Source: Gordius sp. MW1 (Eukaryota; Nematomorpha; Gordioida; Gordea; Gordiidae). From it: a stretch of 64,000 bases of DNA. The translations under genes and the position numbers were made by a program. The notes beneath the pieces are model-generated. The model was not told the origin of the DNA. It ran no database searches and was given only the letters and a program-made list of their open reading frames with translations. The stretch's first letter is position 1. The number at the start of each line of letters is the position of its first letter. Positions 11,990 through 23,464 of this stretch are shown in pieces. Location of the stretch: NCBI GenBank assembly GCA_964036665.1, contig OZ038527.1:3720001-3784000 (forward strand), read 5' to 3'.

Positions 11990-13839
11990 CTGCAACGGGG
12001 CTATTTAGGTCTGTGCCCGTTACAAAAATTTGTAAGCACGGGCTAGGCTCAGGCCTGTCAAAATAATAAATGACCGGCTCCCTAATTATGTGAAAATCCC
12101 GAACGTCTTGGACTCGTATATAAAAAAACTTATTTTGCCTTTTTTAAATTGTAGCTGTTATTGAAATGTATAGGGAAACCTTAATCAAGAAATACTTTCA
12201 TTTGTTTTTCCACCTAAAGATTTAAGTAACGGTTTAAAAGGGTAACTCCATAAAGATAGCTTTATAAATTTGTAATAAGGCTTGTCTAAATATAGAGTAT
12301 ATTTACGCTAGTGTTGATCGATTTTTGAAGGGTATGATTAGAGTAAATAACGTCATTATATAGTCTCGAATTAACCCCTAAAATATGAAATGCTTTTGGT
12401 GATTGATAAATGAATAAATAAGGAGGGAAATGTATTTTTCATTGGTAATTTAATAAACATTAATAAGTAAAAATTACTCGGGCCTTCGGCCCTCGTGGGA
12501 AGGGGGAGAAGGGAAGGGAAGAGGGGAAGGAAAGGGGGGACGACTCATCTGTACTTCGTATAAATGTATCATATTTGCTATGCAATTTATGGGCGAGAAA
12601 GGTGGGAAGGGGCGGGAATGCCTTTAGGGGGGTATTAAATGCCTAATGATTAATTAATTATTTATACAAATTTTCCATTATAGGCAAAATGTAATAAAGG
12701 CAAAATGTAATATAGGCAAGGGTTAGGGTTAGATTTAGTGTTTGCATCTAGTTGCGTATTACATTAGTTTTTATGGCCTTTAGTGATTATGGGTCTAACA
12801 AACATTATATTATAAAACAACACAATGTTAAGAATTTGCAGAATTGTTGGGAGAAATTATTTGTTGAATTTGAACAATTTTTAATTAAAAAAATCAAAAA
12901 TTTGGTCAATGGTCACTTTTTCTCTAATGGTCAGTACCAACAGATACTCTATAAGTCAATGATAGCCAAAAAAACGGAAAAAAAAATTTTGATGCTCACT
13001 TTGGCCAATGGTCATTTTTTTCCATTGGTCAGCAGCCAGCACACGGTAAAAGTGGATATAAATTCATAAGAGTAAAAAAAATGAAAAAAAAATTTTCGAA
13101 TCACATTTTGGCCAATGGTCATTTTTTTCCATTGGTCAGCAGCCAGGACACGGTAAAAGTGGATATAAATTCATAATAGTCAAAAAAAAAAACGAAAAAA
13201 AAGTTTTCGAATCACATTTTGGCCAATGGTCATTTTATTCCTTTGGTCAGCAGCCAGCGGACGGCCAAAAAGTCATAATAGCAATGGTAGGAACAGGAAC
13301 AATCATAATAGTCAAAAAAAACGAAAAAAATAATTTCGATTCACATTTTGGCCAATGGTCATTTTTTCAATCGGTCAGGAGCCAGCGGACGGCCAAAAAG
13401 TCATAATAGCAATGGTAGTAACAGGAAAAATCATAATAGTTAAAAAAAAAAACGAAAAAATAAACTCGGATTCACATTTTGGCCAATGGTCATTTTTTTC
13501 ATTGGTCAGCAGCCAACGGACGGCCAAAAAGTCTTATTATCAATGATAGTAACAAGAACAATCATAAGAGTCAAAAAAACTCCGGGATTCTAACCCCAAA
13601 ACTAGTTAAATTGCATGGCAATTAAAAAGTAAACAACTTTTATTTATGTTTATTATATAACTAGTTAAATTGCATAGCATTAAAAGTAAACAACTTTTAT
13701 CTATGTTTATTATATAACAAAAACTAGTTAAATTGCATAGCAATTAAAAGTAAACAACTTTTATTTATGTTTATGATATAACTAGTTAAATTGCATACAA
13801 TTAAAAGTAAACAACTTTTATTTATGTTTATTATATAAA

Positions 13840-16006
13840 CTCGGGCCTTCGGCCCTCGTGGGAAGGGGGAGAAGGGAAGGGGAGTAGGGGAAGGGAAGAG
13901 GGGAAGGGGGAACTCTTCTATACTCCGTATAAACGTAGCATATTTGCTATGCAATTTATGGGCGAGAAAGGTGGGAAGGGGCGAGAATGCCTATAGGGGG
14001 TATTAGATGCAAAATAATTAGTTAATTAGTTATAGCTTATAGGCCCTTGTAGGGGAGGACATAGGGTAATTATCAATGTTAACCAATTCAAAAACGAAAA
14101 AAAATTTCGATTTATTTGGCCAATGGTCATTTTTTTATTGGTCAGTAGCCAGCGGACGGTCAAAAATTCATATTATCATTGGTATTAACATGAACAAATA
14201 TTAATTTAATTTAAAAAAATTAAAAAAAAAAATTTGTCCCCTCCCTGACTTGAACCCCACACCTCCAGTTCACAAGCCGGCGCTATAACCACTATACCAT
14301 GTTGGCTTTAAAATAGTAGAAGTTATTATGTTATTTATATAGATAATGAAATAATAAAGTTGTGTTTTATGTTTAGAAAATCAATATATTTCGTCGGTCA
14401 GTAGCCAGCGGACGGTCAAAAAGTCATATTATCAATGGTATTAACAAAAACAAAATATTAATTTAATGTAAAAAAAAAATTAAAAAAAAAAGTTTTTTTT
14501 TAGTTTTAAAAAAGGGCTAAATTCTTAAACTACCAGCCCGATTCGCTCGAAACTTTACCCGTAGGTGCCCAGGGCGGCCGGGGGTAAAATAACCTTTTCA
14601 GATTCCTAAAATACCTTTTCATTTAAAAATATCGGACATTTCCCTGCCACACGTGCGGTGTAATATCTATGACACGTAGAAAAATTTTACTAATTATATA
14701 AACTTACGCGCGCCATCTAATAAAGTACAATTCGTGTTTGAGTTTAATAGTAGATTCAATTTAATTAGAAATAACGGGCTATGATTATACCTTTGAAGGA
14801 GGTTTCGAATTTTGTGTTAGTTTCTATCGATATATTTTATCGTAAATTAGAATCTAATACCTATATTATTTTTTTAAATATTACTTTTTAGGTTTTCTAT
14901 GAAATCACAATCTAATTAAATGAAATATATTAACCCAATAAAAAAATATATAAGTATTTATAAGGTTAAAAATATATATTACATAGTTGGCTGTCTGTTA
15001 GACCATCTATAATAAATTTTTAGGTTATATATAAAATTTGGCCAATGGTCATTTTTTTTCATTGGTAAGCAGCCAGGACACGGTAAAAGTGGATATAAAT
15101 TCATAAGTCAAAAAAAACGAAAAAAAAAATTTTCGAATCACATTTTGGCCAATGGTCATTTTTTCCATTGGTCAGCAGCCAGGACACGGTAAAAGTGGAT
15201 ATAAACTTATAATAGTCAAAAAAAAACTAAAAAAAATTTTCGAATCACATTTTGGCCAATGGTCATTTTTTTCCATTGGTCAGCAGCCAGGACATGGTAA
15301 AAGTGGATATAAATTCATAATAGTCAAAAAAAACTAAAAAAAAATTTTCGAATTACATTTTGGCCAATGGTCATTTTTTTCCATTGGTCAGCAGCCAGGA
15401 CACGGTAAAAGTGGATATAAATTAATAATAGTTAAAAAAAAACGAAAAAAAAGATTTCGAATCACATTTTGGCCAATGGTAATTTTTTTCCATTGGTCAG
15501 CAGCCAACGGACGGCCAAAAAGTCATAATAGCAATGGTAGTAACAGGAACAATCATAATAGTCCAAAAAAAACGAAAAAATAAACTCGGATTCACATTTT
15601 GGCCAATGGTCATTTTTTCATTGGTCAGCAGCCAGCGGACGGCCAAAAAGTCTTATTATCAATGATAGTAACAAGAACAATCATAAGAGTCAAAAAAAAA
15701 CTCCGGGATTCTAACCCCAAAACTAGTTAAATTGCATAGCAATTACCAAAATTTAAATATAGATATACTTATGCATTAATTTAACGTAGCAATTAAAACC
15801 CGACCCCGCCCGAAAGCGAGGGAGATAGAGATGAGGGGTGGGGCACCTCTTGATAGAGATGAGGGATGGGGCACCTCTTTCTCATGCATTAATTTAAAAA
15901 AGCGATAACCTAATATACCCAATGCAAATAGATAGGGAGGTAACGGACAACGAACAACGGACGGACGGACGGACACCAAAAAACGAGCCCATAAATTGCA
16001 TAGCAA
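13840..16006 (-). mobile_element. HINE-like element copy 2b, nested in copy 2a
   Basis: It has its own hairpin end (CTCGGGCC at 13840), polypurine tract, subterminal site (13944-13963) and terminal 20-mer (15987-16006). To its left copy 2a reads TTTATGTTTATTATATA, and to its right the expected continuation TAATTTAACAAATCTTATA resumes. It differs from other copies by an inner segment (about 14040-15030) with a tRNA-like block and otherwise unassigned sequence. Its array is mostly the ACACGGTAAAAGTGGATA type of unit. Confidence 0.65.
14235..14310 (-). other. tRNA-derived sequence (Thr-TGT-like), degenerate
   Basis: The reverse strand shows an A-box-like TGGTATAGTGG, an anticodon-loop-like CTTGTGA and a B-box-like GGGTTCAAGTC. 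The acceptor ends do not pair well, so this is a tRNA-derived (SINE-like) relic rather than a functional tRNA gene. Adjacent sequence (about 14340-14385, ATAATGAAATAATAAAGTTG) also occurs inverted inside the hAT at about 57200-57240, linking both to a common source. Confidence 0.5.
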
Positions 16007-16419
16007 TTAATAAATAATTTAACAAATCTTATATATAACACACCGAGAGAGATAGAGATGAGGGGTGGGGCACCTCTTATGCATTAATTCAAATAATTTA
16101 AAAAATCGATAACCTAATATACCCAATGCAAATAGATAGGGAGGGTAACGGACAACGGACAACGGACAACGGACGGACAACCAAAAAACGAGCCCATAAA
16201 TTGCATAGCAATTAATAATATTATAATAACACACTTTTGGCTTCACACTTTATAATACACAAATAAAAATCTATATGATTTTGTAACGGGCTTTTAATGG
16301 GCATTTCTTATATCCAGGCCGGGCAGGAGCCCGCTGCATTATATTAGGGTCCGTCCTTGGCCCGACCCGTTTTTTTAAAGCAGATACCCGTCCAAGCCCA
16401 GCCCGCGGGCAGTTCTCTA

Positions 16420-17030
16420 ATGGGCACCTAAAAACTTCCATTGATCGATTTAACCTAAAGTAATAGATGCAAGTAATAAGATTTTGTTATACTTTAAAGA
16501 CTACAATTACCAATATAAATGTGGATAAGCTAATCAATAATCACTAAACACAAAACTGTTTTCTGATGATAAATTTTAAAAATTATTCAATCTACACCTT
16601 TAAAAAAGAACGACTACTATTTAATTTTGTGACCTTGATTAAAATGTCGAATTTAATCTTAAAAATAGTTCTATTGTTCATTGACTTATCAAATTCTATA
16701 AAGCCTTTTAAAAGAAATTAATTTAGCTCTCTTTTTGCCTATTAGCTAATGAAATTTTCTAAGCTATTTTGATGCTCCATTACTTACTAGCCTTTATATA
16801 AAAATTTCTAAAAAATTGGTGAAACATCTAAGCCAGCACTATAGAAATTTAAAAGAATGACCCTGAATGTAATAATGACCTTGAATTTGATCAAGGACTT
16901 AGCTTAATTAAGTATATTGAAACAATCGTAACTTTTTTTATATTATAACTATACCTGGGTGAAATGAGTTTAGTGCAATGCACTATTTCTTTTCTCATAA
17001 TAATTTTAACATTATGAATTTAATTTCATA
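16420..17030. other. Duplicated non-coding sequence
   Basis: AT-rich, alignable with 34446-35032 in copy B with many small indels. No ORF or RNA gene recognised. Confidence 0.6.
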
Positions 17031-17158
17031 CATAGGCGCAGATAGAAATTTTTTTTAAATTTTAATATAATTATGGCTTAAATTTCAAAAAATTACTATT
17101 TTGCCTCTTCCTAAAGCACTATTGTCCCCCTCAAGCTCCAATCTCGGCTACGCCCATG
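17031..17158. mobile_element. hAT-like MITE (GGCGTAGCCAGG family), shared by both duplication copies
   Basis: Left CATAGGCGCAG and right GGCTACGCCCATG termini. The equivalent element in copy B is at about 35033-35195, so this insertion predates the duplication. TTCATA occurs on both sides as a possible target-duplication remnant. Confidence 0.6.
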
Positions 17159-17370
17159 ATTCATACCATTGACATGTTTATGCAAACTGAATAAGATCGG
17201 GTCTTATAATTGCAAACCCTTTGGCTGAAAGTTAGTGGCTCTATTAGTCGCATTGTCTTTGGTATTTTAATTAACATGCAAAATGTTAATTATGTCTATG
17301 TCTAAATACATTGGCTATTTGGGTCGGGTATAGCTATGCACAAGAAAGTCTTTTTTAAATTATATAGGCT

Positions 17371-17622
17371 CATAGGCGTAACTAGGAATTCCTCAGGGGG
17401 GGGGGGTTAAAAATTGTCAAGGTTAAATTTATTAAAACTTTTTTTGGATAAATATGTTTTTTTCCTAAAAGTTTAAAGTGACAATAGCGTAAAAATAATA
17501 AATACTAAAAGTAAAATTCCAACAAATATTTATTTTTATTAAATATACAATATAAAAATTATATAAATTGAAAATCATGGGAGGTGTTCTAACCCGAAAA
17601 CCACCCCTTCCCTACGTCAATG
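17371..17622. mobile_element. hAT-like MITE with perfect 8-bp target duplication, copy A only
   Basis: The element runs from CATAGGCGTAACTAGG to CCTACGTCAATG and is flanked by TATAGGCT at 17363-17370 and 17623-17630. The paralogous site in copy B (35399-35406) has a single TATAGGCT and no insert. This empty site assigns an 8-bp duplication, and hence a hAT-like mechanism, to the whole GGCGTAGCCAGG family. Internal G tract at about 17397; no ORF. Confidence 0.85.
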
Positions 17623-17630
17623 TATAGGCT

Positions 17631-19177
17631 CCTTTTTGGACCCGCATTGCTAAGAATAAAATTAATAAGTAATTTTAATCTCTAGTTTGTAGAGGCAGAT
17701 TATTCGATTACATTTTTAATATTTTAAATTATTATTTACACATTTTAGTGACATGGTGTGCGCAATCGCTTTTGTCATTTTTCCCGATCATCTATAAAAA
17801 TAATATAAAACATAATAATATCATAATTTATGTACATTAATCTACAAATTAACGAGTTGAAAATTGCTTTTTAAGCGAAAAATCGTTTATTAACCTTAAA
17901 AATATAAACAACTACCTAAAAATGCTTCTTAGTGAGGATAGGCATTTTTTAATATTGTGAGTAAACAAAGATCAAATAATATATCGTAACTGAATACTAT
18001 AAACGTATGTTATATATAAAAAAATATCGCACAAAACTCAATATAAATTTCAAGGACATGATGCCGGTCAGTTAGTCCCAACTAACATAATCATTCTATT
18101 ATATGGCCATCAAATCATGAAAGCCATTTGAAGTGTTAAATAATTAATAATAATGCATAATGCCAATTCCTTTCATGGAATCAGTTAATAAGAGCAATCA
18201 GTTGAAATTAAATTCTTCATGTACAAACACTACTCATAATTTAATTGATAGAACGGCCGTTTGGGAGAAACATTGATATATAAGATCATTAATTTTTACT
18301 AGTATAAATAAAATCTAAAGCACGATCACTATTTCGAACAAATAAGGTTCAAAAATAATGTTTTGTTGCATTTGTTCTGCAGCGGAAGTTAGGTTTAACA
18401 CGAAGAAAAAAATAATGATATTATGGTTTCATTCAGTATCCATTCAGGTTTTAATTAAAATCCTGATTTAAGAGCCACAACATTGCCTACAGCAAATAAA
18501 TATGATTTTGTTTATAAATTAATACAATCTTTAATTTTTTTTATAAAATATAACCACTTTGTTACCCAAGACGCAGATTTTCAAGGCCTTTTCAAAAAGG
18601 GTTACTAGGAAGATTGCCTCCTTATTTAGATATTTCTATACAATGGGATAATCGGCTCCTTGATGAACCTATATGTATTCTTCAATCAATGCGCCAACTA
18701 TCATCCTTAGAATGCTAAAAAAACTTGTAACTTTTTTGTAATTAAAGTCTGATCTAAAACAAACTCAAAGGTAACGTCAATACTATGATAGTGTTGTTGA
18801 GAAAGAGTTTGATACACATTTTGATTTTTTTTTTTAAATATTTACGCAGTTTGGTTCAAATTATGTTTTTTATATTAAAATATAGAATAATAAATTTGTT
18901 TGGCGTTTGGAAACTTGGGACAAGAAATAAAAATTATAATAATAAATGTAACATCGTAAAAAGTTTCAAATTAAGGTTAAATATTTTTAATGGATTTTTA
19001 TTTTGGCCTAATATTGATGTTTATTTTATTTTAGGTGTTGACTTTTTAAATATTAAAAAAAAAGTTTTTCTTTCGCTCGAGGGCTGGGTGGTGGTATGGT
19101 AGGTCGATTCAAGGGTGAGAATTTACCTAGACCCCATTATAAATGAAACCCTGAGCTATAATTGAACATTTGTGGTG
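17631..19177. other. Duplicated non-coding sequence
   Basis: It aligns with 35407-36135 and 38578-39455 in copy B. A 105-codon plus-strand frame at 18785-19102 is not preserved in copy B, so I do not call it a gene. Confidence 0.6.
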
Positions 19178-19186
19178 TATTATTTT

Positions 19187-20868
19187 CACAAAAAATTATT
19201 TGCTAAGTATTTTATTCAAATTGCTAAGTATTTTTAGCGTCATTGCTAAATATAAGTATGTAAATCGTTTGGTAAGTTTTCAAATTAATTCTAAGTTTTG
19301 AATTCCCTTAGTATATTATTCATTTGCTAAGTATTTAAATAATTTTTGCTAAGTATTTTATTTTGCTAAGTATTTTAAAATTTACTAAGTATTTGAATGT
19401 TTTGCTAAGTATTTAAATTATATGCTAAGTATTTAAATATATTATGCTAAGTATTTAAATTAATGCTAAGTATTTATATAGATTGTGCCAAGTATTTAAA
19501 TTATTTGCTAAGTATTTAAATAAATTATGCTAAGTATTAAATTATCTACGTTTATAAATAAATTATGCTAAGAAATTTAAACAAATTATGCTGTCTGTTG
19601 ATTTTAAATTCATGTTTCAAAGTTTGACTTATGAGGTCAAGAAATTAAGTAATAAAAATATAGTTTTGAAGTTCTTGTCTTTGATGAGGCCAGTGCATTT
19701 CATAATACATTTAAAGCTGTTTTTGGGGATAAAATGGTTGTGGTATGCTGGGCTCATGTCAGAAGAAACATAGCAAAAAAGTCCTTAACTCAGAATTTAT
19801 AATTTTATCGTTCTGAAATAAGTGATGTTAGTTGATAAGCACTATCAAGATTAATTACTTGAAGACATTACCAGTGGGTAAAGCTCAACAAAAATGCTAT
19901 AATGTACAACAATAAAAATAAAAAGTTATGTTGTACTTGCCAAAATAAGTAAATCAATAAATCAAGATACAACAAGCAGAATAGATGACGAACCTCCTGT
20001 GAGGATTTTAAAAAGCAAAATTTTAAGGCCTGGTCCATAACCTTCTTTGAATGGAAGCTAAAAATGTCACAATAGGAGAAAAAAGAAGACGAGGAAGACC
20101 TACCAAAGCTAAAAGCTTTGATAGTCTAATAAATATATATATAAAGCCCCCATTATTATAATTATATTTTGTAGTTGAATAAAATCTCTATCAATAATCC
20201 TATTAGCTATTTAAATTAATTATGTGAAGCCATTATAGAACATTAAGGGTTTTTCACCTACAAATAAATAATCATAATTTTTCTTATTCAAATTTAAAAT
20301 TATCTCCTATATTATAACAATATAAAATTAAAATATTATATTTTTCAACTATAAATTTTGGTAAATTAAAAATAATTCCCATTAAAACTTAACTTCAAAT
20401 TTTTAACACTTTTTTGTGTCATAAATAAAACTTTGAATTAAAAAACTTAGTATTTTAAAATATTAACTTAGCAACCTTGCATTTAAAAATTAAAGCATTT
20501 TAAATTAAACATTTTCTTTAAAATTATTACCAAACTTTGCCCTTTTTAGCTTTAAAACATTATTATCTTATATATTTTTTTATACTGAGCATTTTGATTA
20601 AAATTCATAGCTTAAATTTTTTTTTAATAAAATATTTAGCATTTTAAAAAAACACTTAGCACATCATAATAAAAACTAAGCAATTTAATAAAAAAAAACT
20701 TAGCATTCAAAAATAAAAAAATTAGCATTTCCTTTAAAATACTTAGCATTTAGATTAAAATAGTTTGAATAAAATACAGCGTGTTATAATAAAATACTTA
20801 GCACTTTAATTAAAAAGCGAAATTACTTAGCAATTTGTAATTATTTCCTTAGCAGTTAAATAACACCC
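19187..20868. mobile_element. MULE-type DNA transposon with 9-bp target duplication, decayed
   Basis: It is flanked by TATTATTTT at 19178-19186 and 20869-20877; copy B has one TATTATTTT (39456-39464) and no insert. A 9-bp duplication is typical of Mutator-like elements. The left subterminal region (about 19200-19570) carries roughly a dozen copies of GCTAAGTATTT, and the right (about 20440-20840) carries a similar number of the inverted word ACTTAGCA. The central part encodes MULE transposase remnants. Confidence 0.8.
19656..20115 (+). pseudogene. MULE transposase remnant
   Basis: One frame near 19680-19795 reads VFDEASAFHNTFKAVFGDK followed by MVVVCWAHVRRNIAKK. This matches the MULE transposase region in which an acidic residue and a short helix precede the C-W-x-H-V-x-R-N motif. 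Further on (20071-20115) a frame gives GEKRRRGRPTKAK, a basic AT-hook-like tail common at the end of such proteins. Stops lie between these pieces and the N-terminal half is absent, so it is a non-functional fragment inside the 19187-20868 element. Confidence 0.7.
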
Positions 20869-20877
20869 TATTATTTT

Positions 20878-21567
20878 GTCCTTTCAACTAAATTTTATTA
20901 ACAGTTAATCACAAATATATATATTAAGGCGCTTAATGTTATTAATTTGTAATCAGCCTAAAACATTATAAAAGTTTAAGAATGGATAGTTTATTAATAT
21001 TATGAATTCGAGAGGGTCCTTTTTATTAGAAGAAAGATATAGCTATTATATATAATGGTGTGAAGATTAATATTTCGAGATAATATAAAAATAAGGTTAA
21101 GGAGTTATGCAAATTGTACAAAATGTCTTTCTATTTTATCTATATATTTCTACGCGTGGTCAAGTATAAGCTTTATAGCAAGTTTAAACATGTAATTTTA
21201 TTTATATATTTAACACAAATTCACTATAAACAATACAAACAAAAATGCGAGAAAATAAATTTATTCACGACCTCAAATAATTTAATAAATATACTTTATT
21301 TTTTGGGAAAAAATCACATAACTTTTTATTAGGACATTTATAGCATATATGCGTTTTTTCACAAATACGAAGTAAATACAATAAGTTCATTAATTTTGCT
21401 TTATTATGTTTATACACATATCTTAGTCAACATAACTTTGTACAGACACTTGTTACCAATGTTTTTCAAAAATTATAAGTAACACTAAACAACATTCAGA
21501 GTCCTAAAGAATTTTAGCCACAGTCAAATATAGGTAGAAAGATGTCTCATTAATCTTGCTTTTTTAA
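20878..21567. other. Downstream flank of receptor gene A
   Basis: Duplicated sequence that should hold the 3' UTR of the receptor gene at 21568. A short plus-strand frame (21114-21332) has a partial counterpart in copy B (39721-39924), but the two diverge by frameshift halfway, so it does not behave as coding. Confidence 0.5.
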
Positions 21568-22848
21568 TTACTTCTTTAAACAAAATACATCTTTCATCCA
21601 AGACCAAAAAACATCCTTAAAAATTGGATCTAAAAGAAGGGAAATATATACACTCAAAGCATTGTTCCCGTACTTTGTTAAATAGGCGATATTTTGCAAC
21701 CACAACTCTGTTTTCGATTGAAATGTATCGGCCCAGGGTTGATACATAAACATGTAGAAGGTCATGGGAAGTGTGTTTATAATAAATTGTACATTTAAAA
21801 CGACCATGAGTATGGTAATGCGAAACTCTTGCTTTCTCATTCCATATTTAATTTGGAAACGATCACTATTCTGTTTCGCAACCTCTATCTCATTAGCTAT
21901 TGGTCTACGTGCTATAAAACTATTAATTTTGGATAGCCAGTTTGTGGCGTCATCATTCTGTGCATATGATAAATTAGATTTAAGACGATTTCGCTTTTTA
22001 GATATCTTAAAAGAATAGTATATGATCACTATGTTGGCCAGAGAGGATATTATAAAGGGCACAACCGACATTATCACATTTATCCATTTTCTGTAATCAG
22101 GAAACCAAGGAGTTTTGGGAACAAGTAGGTAACTTTCAGTCATATTTAATTTCGCCGCAAAAATGTAGGTTCCATTTATGGAAATATTGTGGAGTAAGTA
22201 AACATGAGACTTATCGGTTATGTTTGACGTAATCACGGCTTCAATCCCGAAGCCCCATGAGTAGGGAATTACCAAAATAAAACTTGCGAGCAAGCTAATC
22301 GGCAATAGATACTTTATTCTGAAATTGGAAACACTAGTTCTGTAGTTGAAAGGGTAGACCAAGGCCCACAATCTATCTAAAGATATTACGACTCGTATGA
22401 TATTGCTAAAATTAGTGAATAAATCCATCAAAGGAAATCTAATTCTAATGGAATACTTTACGAACCATAGATGTTTATGGCACGTTGTATAGCAAGCTAT
22501 GTAAACGGTAGGGACTAAGATTGAATTCAAACAAACCAAACAATCCGATATGGTAAGAGTGCGAATATAAAAGTAAATATTCGTTTTCGGATTAATTTGT
22601 TTTCCTCTAATAACACGATCTCCAGTTTCAACGTGACTACAATTTTTATTGTTGTTTTGCTTTTCATCTTGCTGATTTAGTGTAGTGCCCGATGGTGCAG
22701 TAATTCTTCTCTTCATTTTATTAAAACACCAAAAATATGCTATGTTACCAATCAGGCCCAAAACTAAAATAATCGGCATTATAATTCCGTAAGTCAAATC
22801 TATGGTATAGCGTACATATTCATTGCTAACAAGCGTATTGCTAGACAT
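21568..22848 (-). CDS. Rhodopsin-like (class A) G-protein-coupled receptor, orphan, copy A
   Basis: A single-exon frame of 426 residues with seven hydrophobic segments at about 19-41, 92-119, 134-157, 180-200, 257-279, 342-367 and 383-410. Class A signatures: GLIGN in TM1, TISD in TM2 (Asp102), and DRLWALVYP after TM3 in place of the DRY box (Asp158-Arg159). A long basic third loop precedes TM6. TM7 reads NNALSVYISLLLDP, so the usual NPxxY proline is absent. Extracellular loop 2 has four N-glycosylation sequons but no cysteine, so the canonical TM3-loop 2 disulfide appears missing. Ligand unknown; peptide-type receptors are my best guess from overall form. The paralogue at 40116-41408 is about 89% identical with few indels. 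Confidence 0.88.
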   Translation of the reverse strand: MSSNTLVSNEYVRYTIDLTYGIIMPIILVLGLIGNIAYFWCFNKMKRRITAPSGTTLNQQDEKQNNNKNCSHVETGDRVIRGKQINPKTNIYFYIRTLTISDCLVCLNSILVPTVYIACYTTCHKHLWFVKYSIRIRFPLMDLFTNFSNIIRVVISLDRLWALVYPFNYRTSVSNFRIKYLLPISLLASFILVIPYSWGFGIEAVITSNITDKSHVYLLHNISINGTYIFAAKLNMTESYLLVPKTPWFPDYRKWINVIMSVVPFIISSLANIVIIYYSFKISKKRNRLKSNLSYAQNDDATNWLSKINSFIARRPIANEIEVAKQNSDRFQIKYGMRKQEFRITILMVVLNVQFIINTLPMTFYMFMYQPWADTFQSKTELWLQNIAYLTKYGNNALSVYISLLLDPIFKDVFWSWMKDVFCLKK

Positions 22849-23459
22849 GACGTGAATATTTTCGCGCTAATGCGGTCAATTTTGAAAACTCCCGAAGTTT
22901 ATTTTCATTAACTAATGGCTTTCCTAAAATAACTGAAAGGATTAGCGCTGTTAATTCGCTAAAATAAAATTTCAAAGATAATTGTTTAAAAAATTGGTGA
23001 GGAGCATTAGTAAATTAAATTATTTAGAAAATATAGCTCTTAAACCAATGATTAAATTTTAATTGGTCAATTTTTAGCTTTTAAGAATGATAATATTTTT
23101 GCGAGAAGATACAATTTTACAAGTTAATTTTGGAAATTAGATATCAATAATATGCTTAATGAGACTTATGACGTGAATTACATTACAAATAAAGCAGATT
23201 AGAATTGACGTCAATTGTTTTATATTTTAACCTACACTCTAAATACGATATGAAATCTTTACGGTTATTAATTAGTATATTTAAGATAATATAATTAGCG
23301 TTAAATAGTGCTTAATGAGGGAAATTTAAAACAAGTTGTTTCCTTGGACATAACCTTAGCAATTTTAATACAAATTTTCATGGCGTCGTGTCGTGAAATA
23401 CAACAAATTGACTAAATTTTATATTATATACATCTCAATATGATCTATCTTTATCCTGT
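22849..23459. other. Upstream flank of receptor gene A
   Basis: AT-rich and alignable with 41409-42043 in copy B, including the stretch GCGCTAATGCGGTCAATTTT just upstream of the start codon. It probably contains the promoter; no specific element can be assigned. Confidence 0.5.
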
Positions 23460-23464
23460 GAATT

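Larger units (their letters stand above)
12477..16211 (-). mobile_element. HINE-like tandem-repeat element, copy 2a (interrupted by copy 2b)
   Basis: It begins at CTCGGGCC (12477) with the GGGCC-TTC-GGCCC hairpin. It then has a polypurine tract, subterminal TTGCTATGCAATTTATGGGC (12575-12594), GGTTAGGGTTAG (12720), hairpin-unit arrays (12900-13530) and the 57-bp repeats (13600-13839), where copy 2b interrupts it. The remainder resumes at about 16007 and ends with GCCCATAAATTGCATAGCAA (16192-16211). Duplication copy B lacks the whole composite (empty site near 34280). Confidence 0.65.
10098..16419. mobile_element. GC-rich hAT-type element with nested insertions
   Basis: The left terminus TAGAGACCTGCA (10098) and right terminus ending GGGCAGTTCTCTA (16419) match the termini of the clean element at 44971-46414, as do the repeated GGGCCCG/GCCCG words just inside (11996-12090 and 16290-16415). 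Between them lie another hAT (10113-11989) and the HINE-like composite (12477-16211). Part of the right-hand portion is also present in duplication copy B (34320-34445), so this element predates the segmental duplication. No target duplication is readable. Confidence 0.5.

Noticed and set aside
14235-14310. Functional tRNA-Thr gene
   Set aside because: Boxes are recognisable but acceptor and anticodon stems do not pair properly.
18785-19102. 105-codon plus-strand ORF
   Set aside because: The duplicated counterpart in copy B (about 39100-39380) does not keep the frame.
21114-21332. ORF with a partial match at 39721-39924
   Set aside because: Paralogous frames diverge by frameshift midway; the region is the likely 3' flank of the receptor genes on the other strand.
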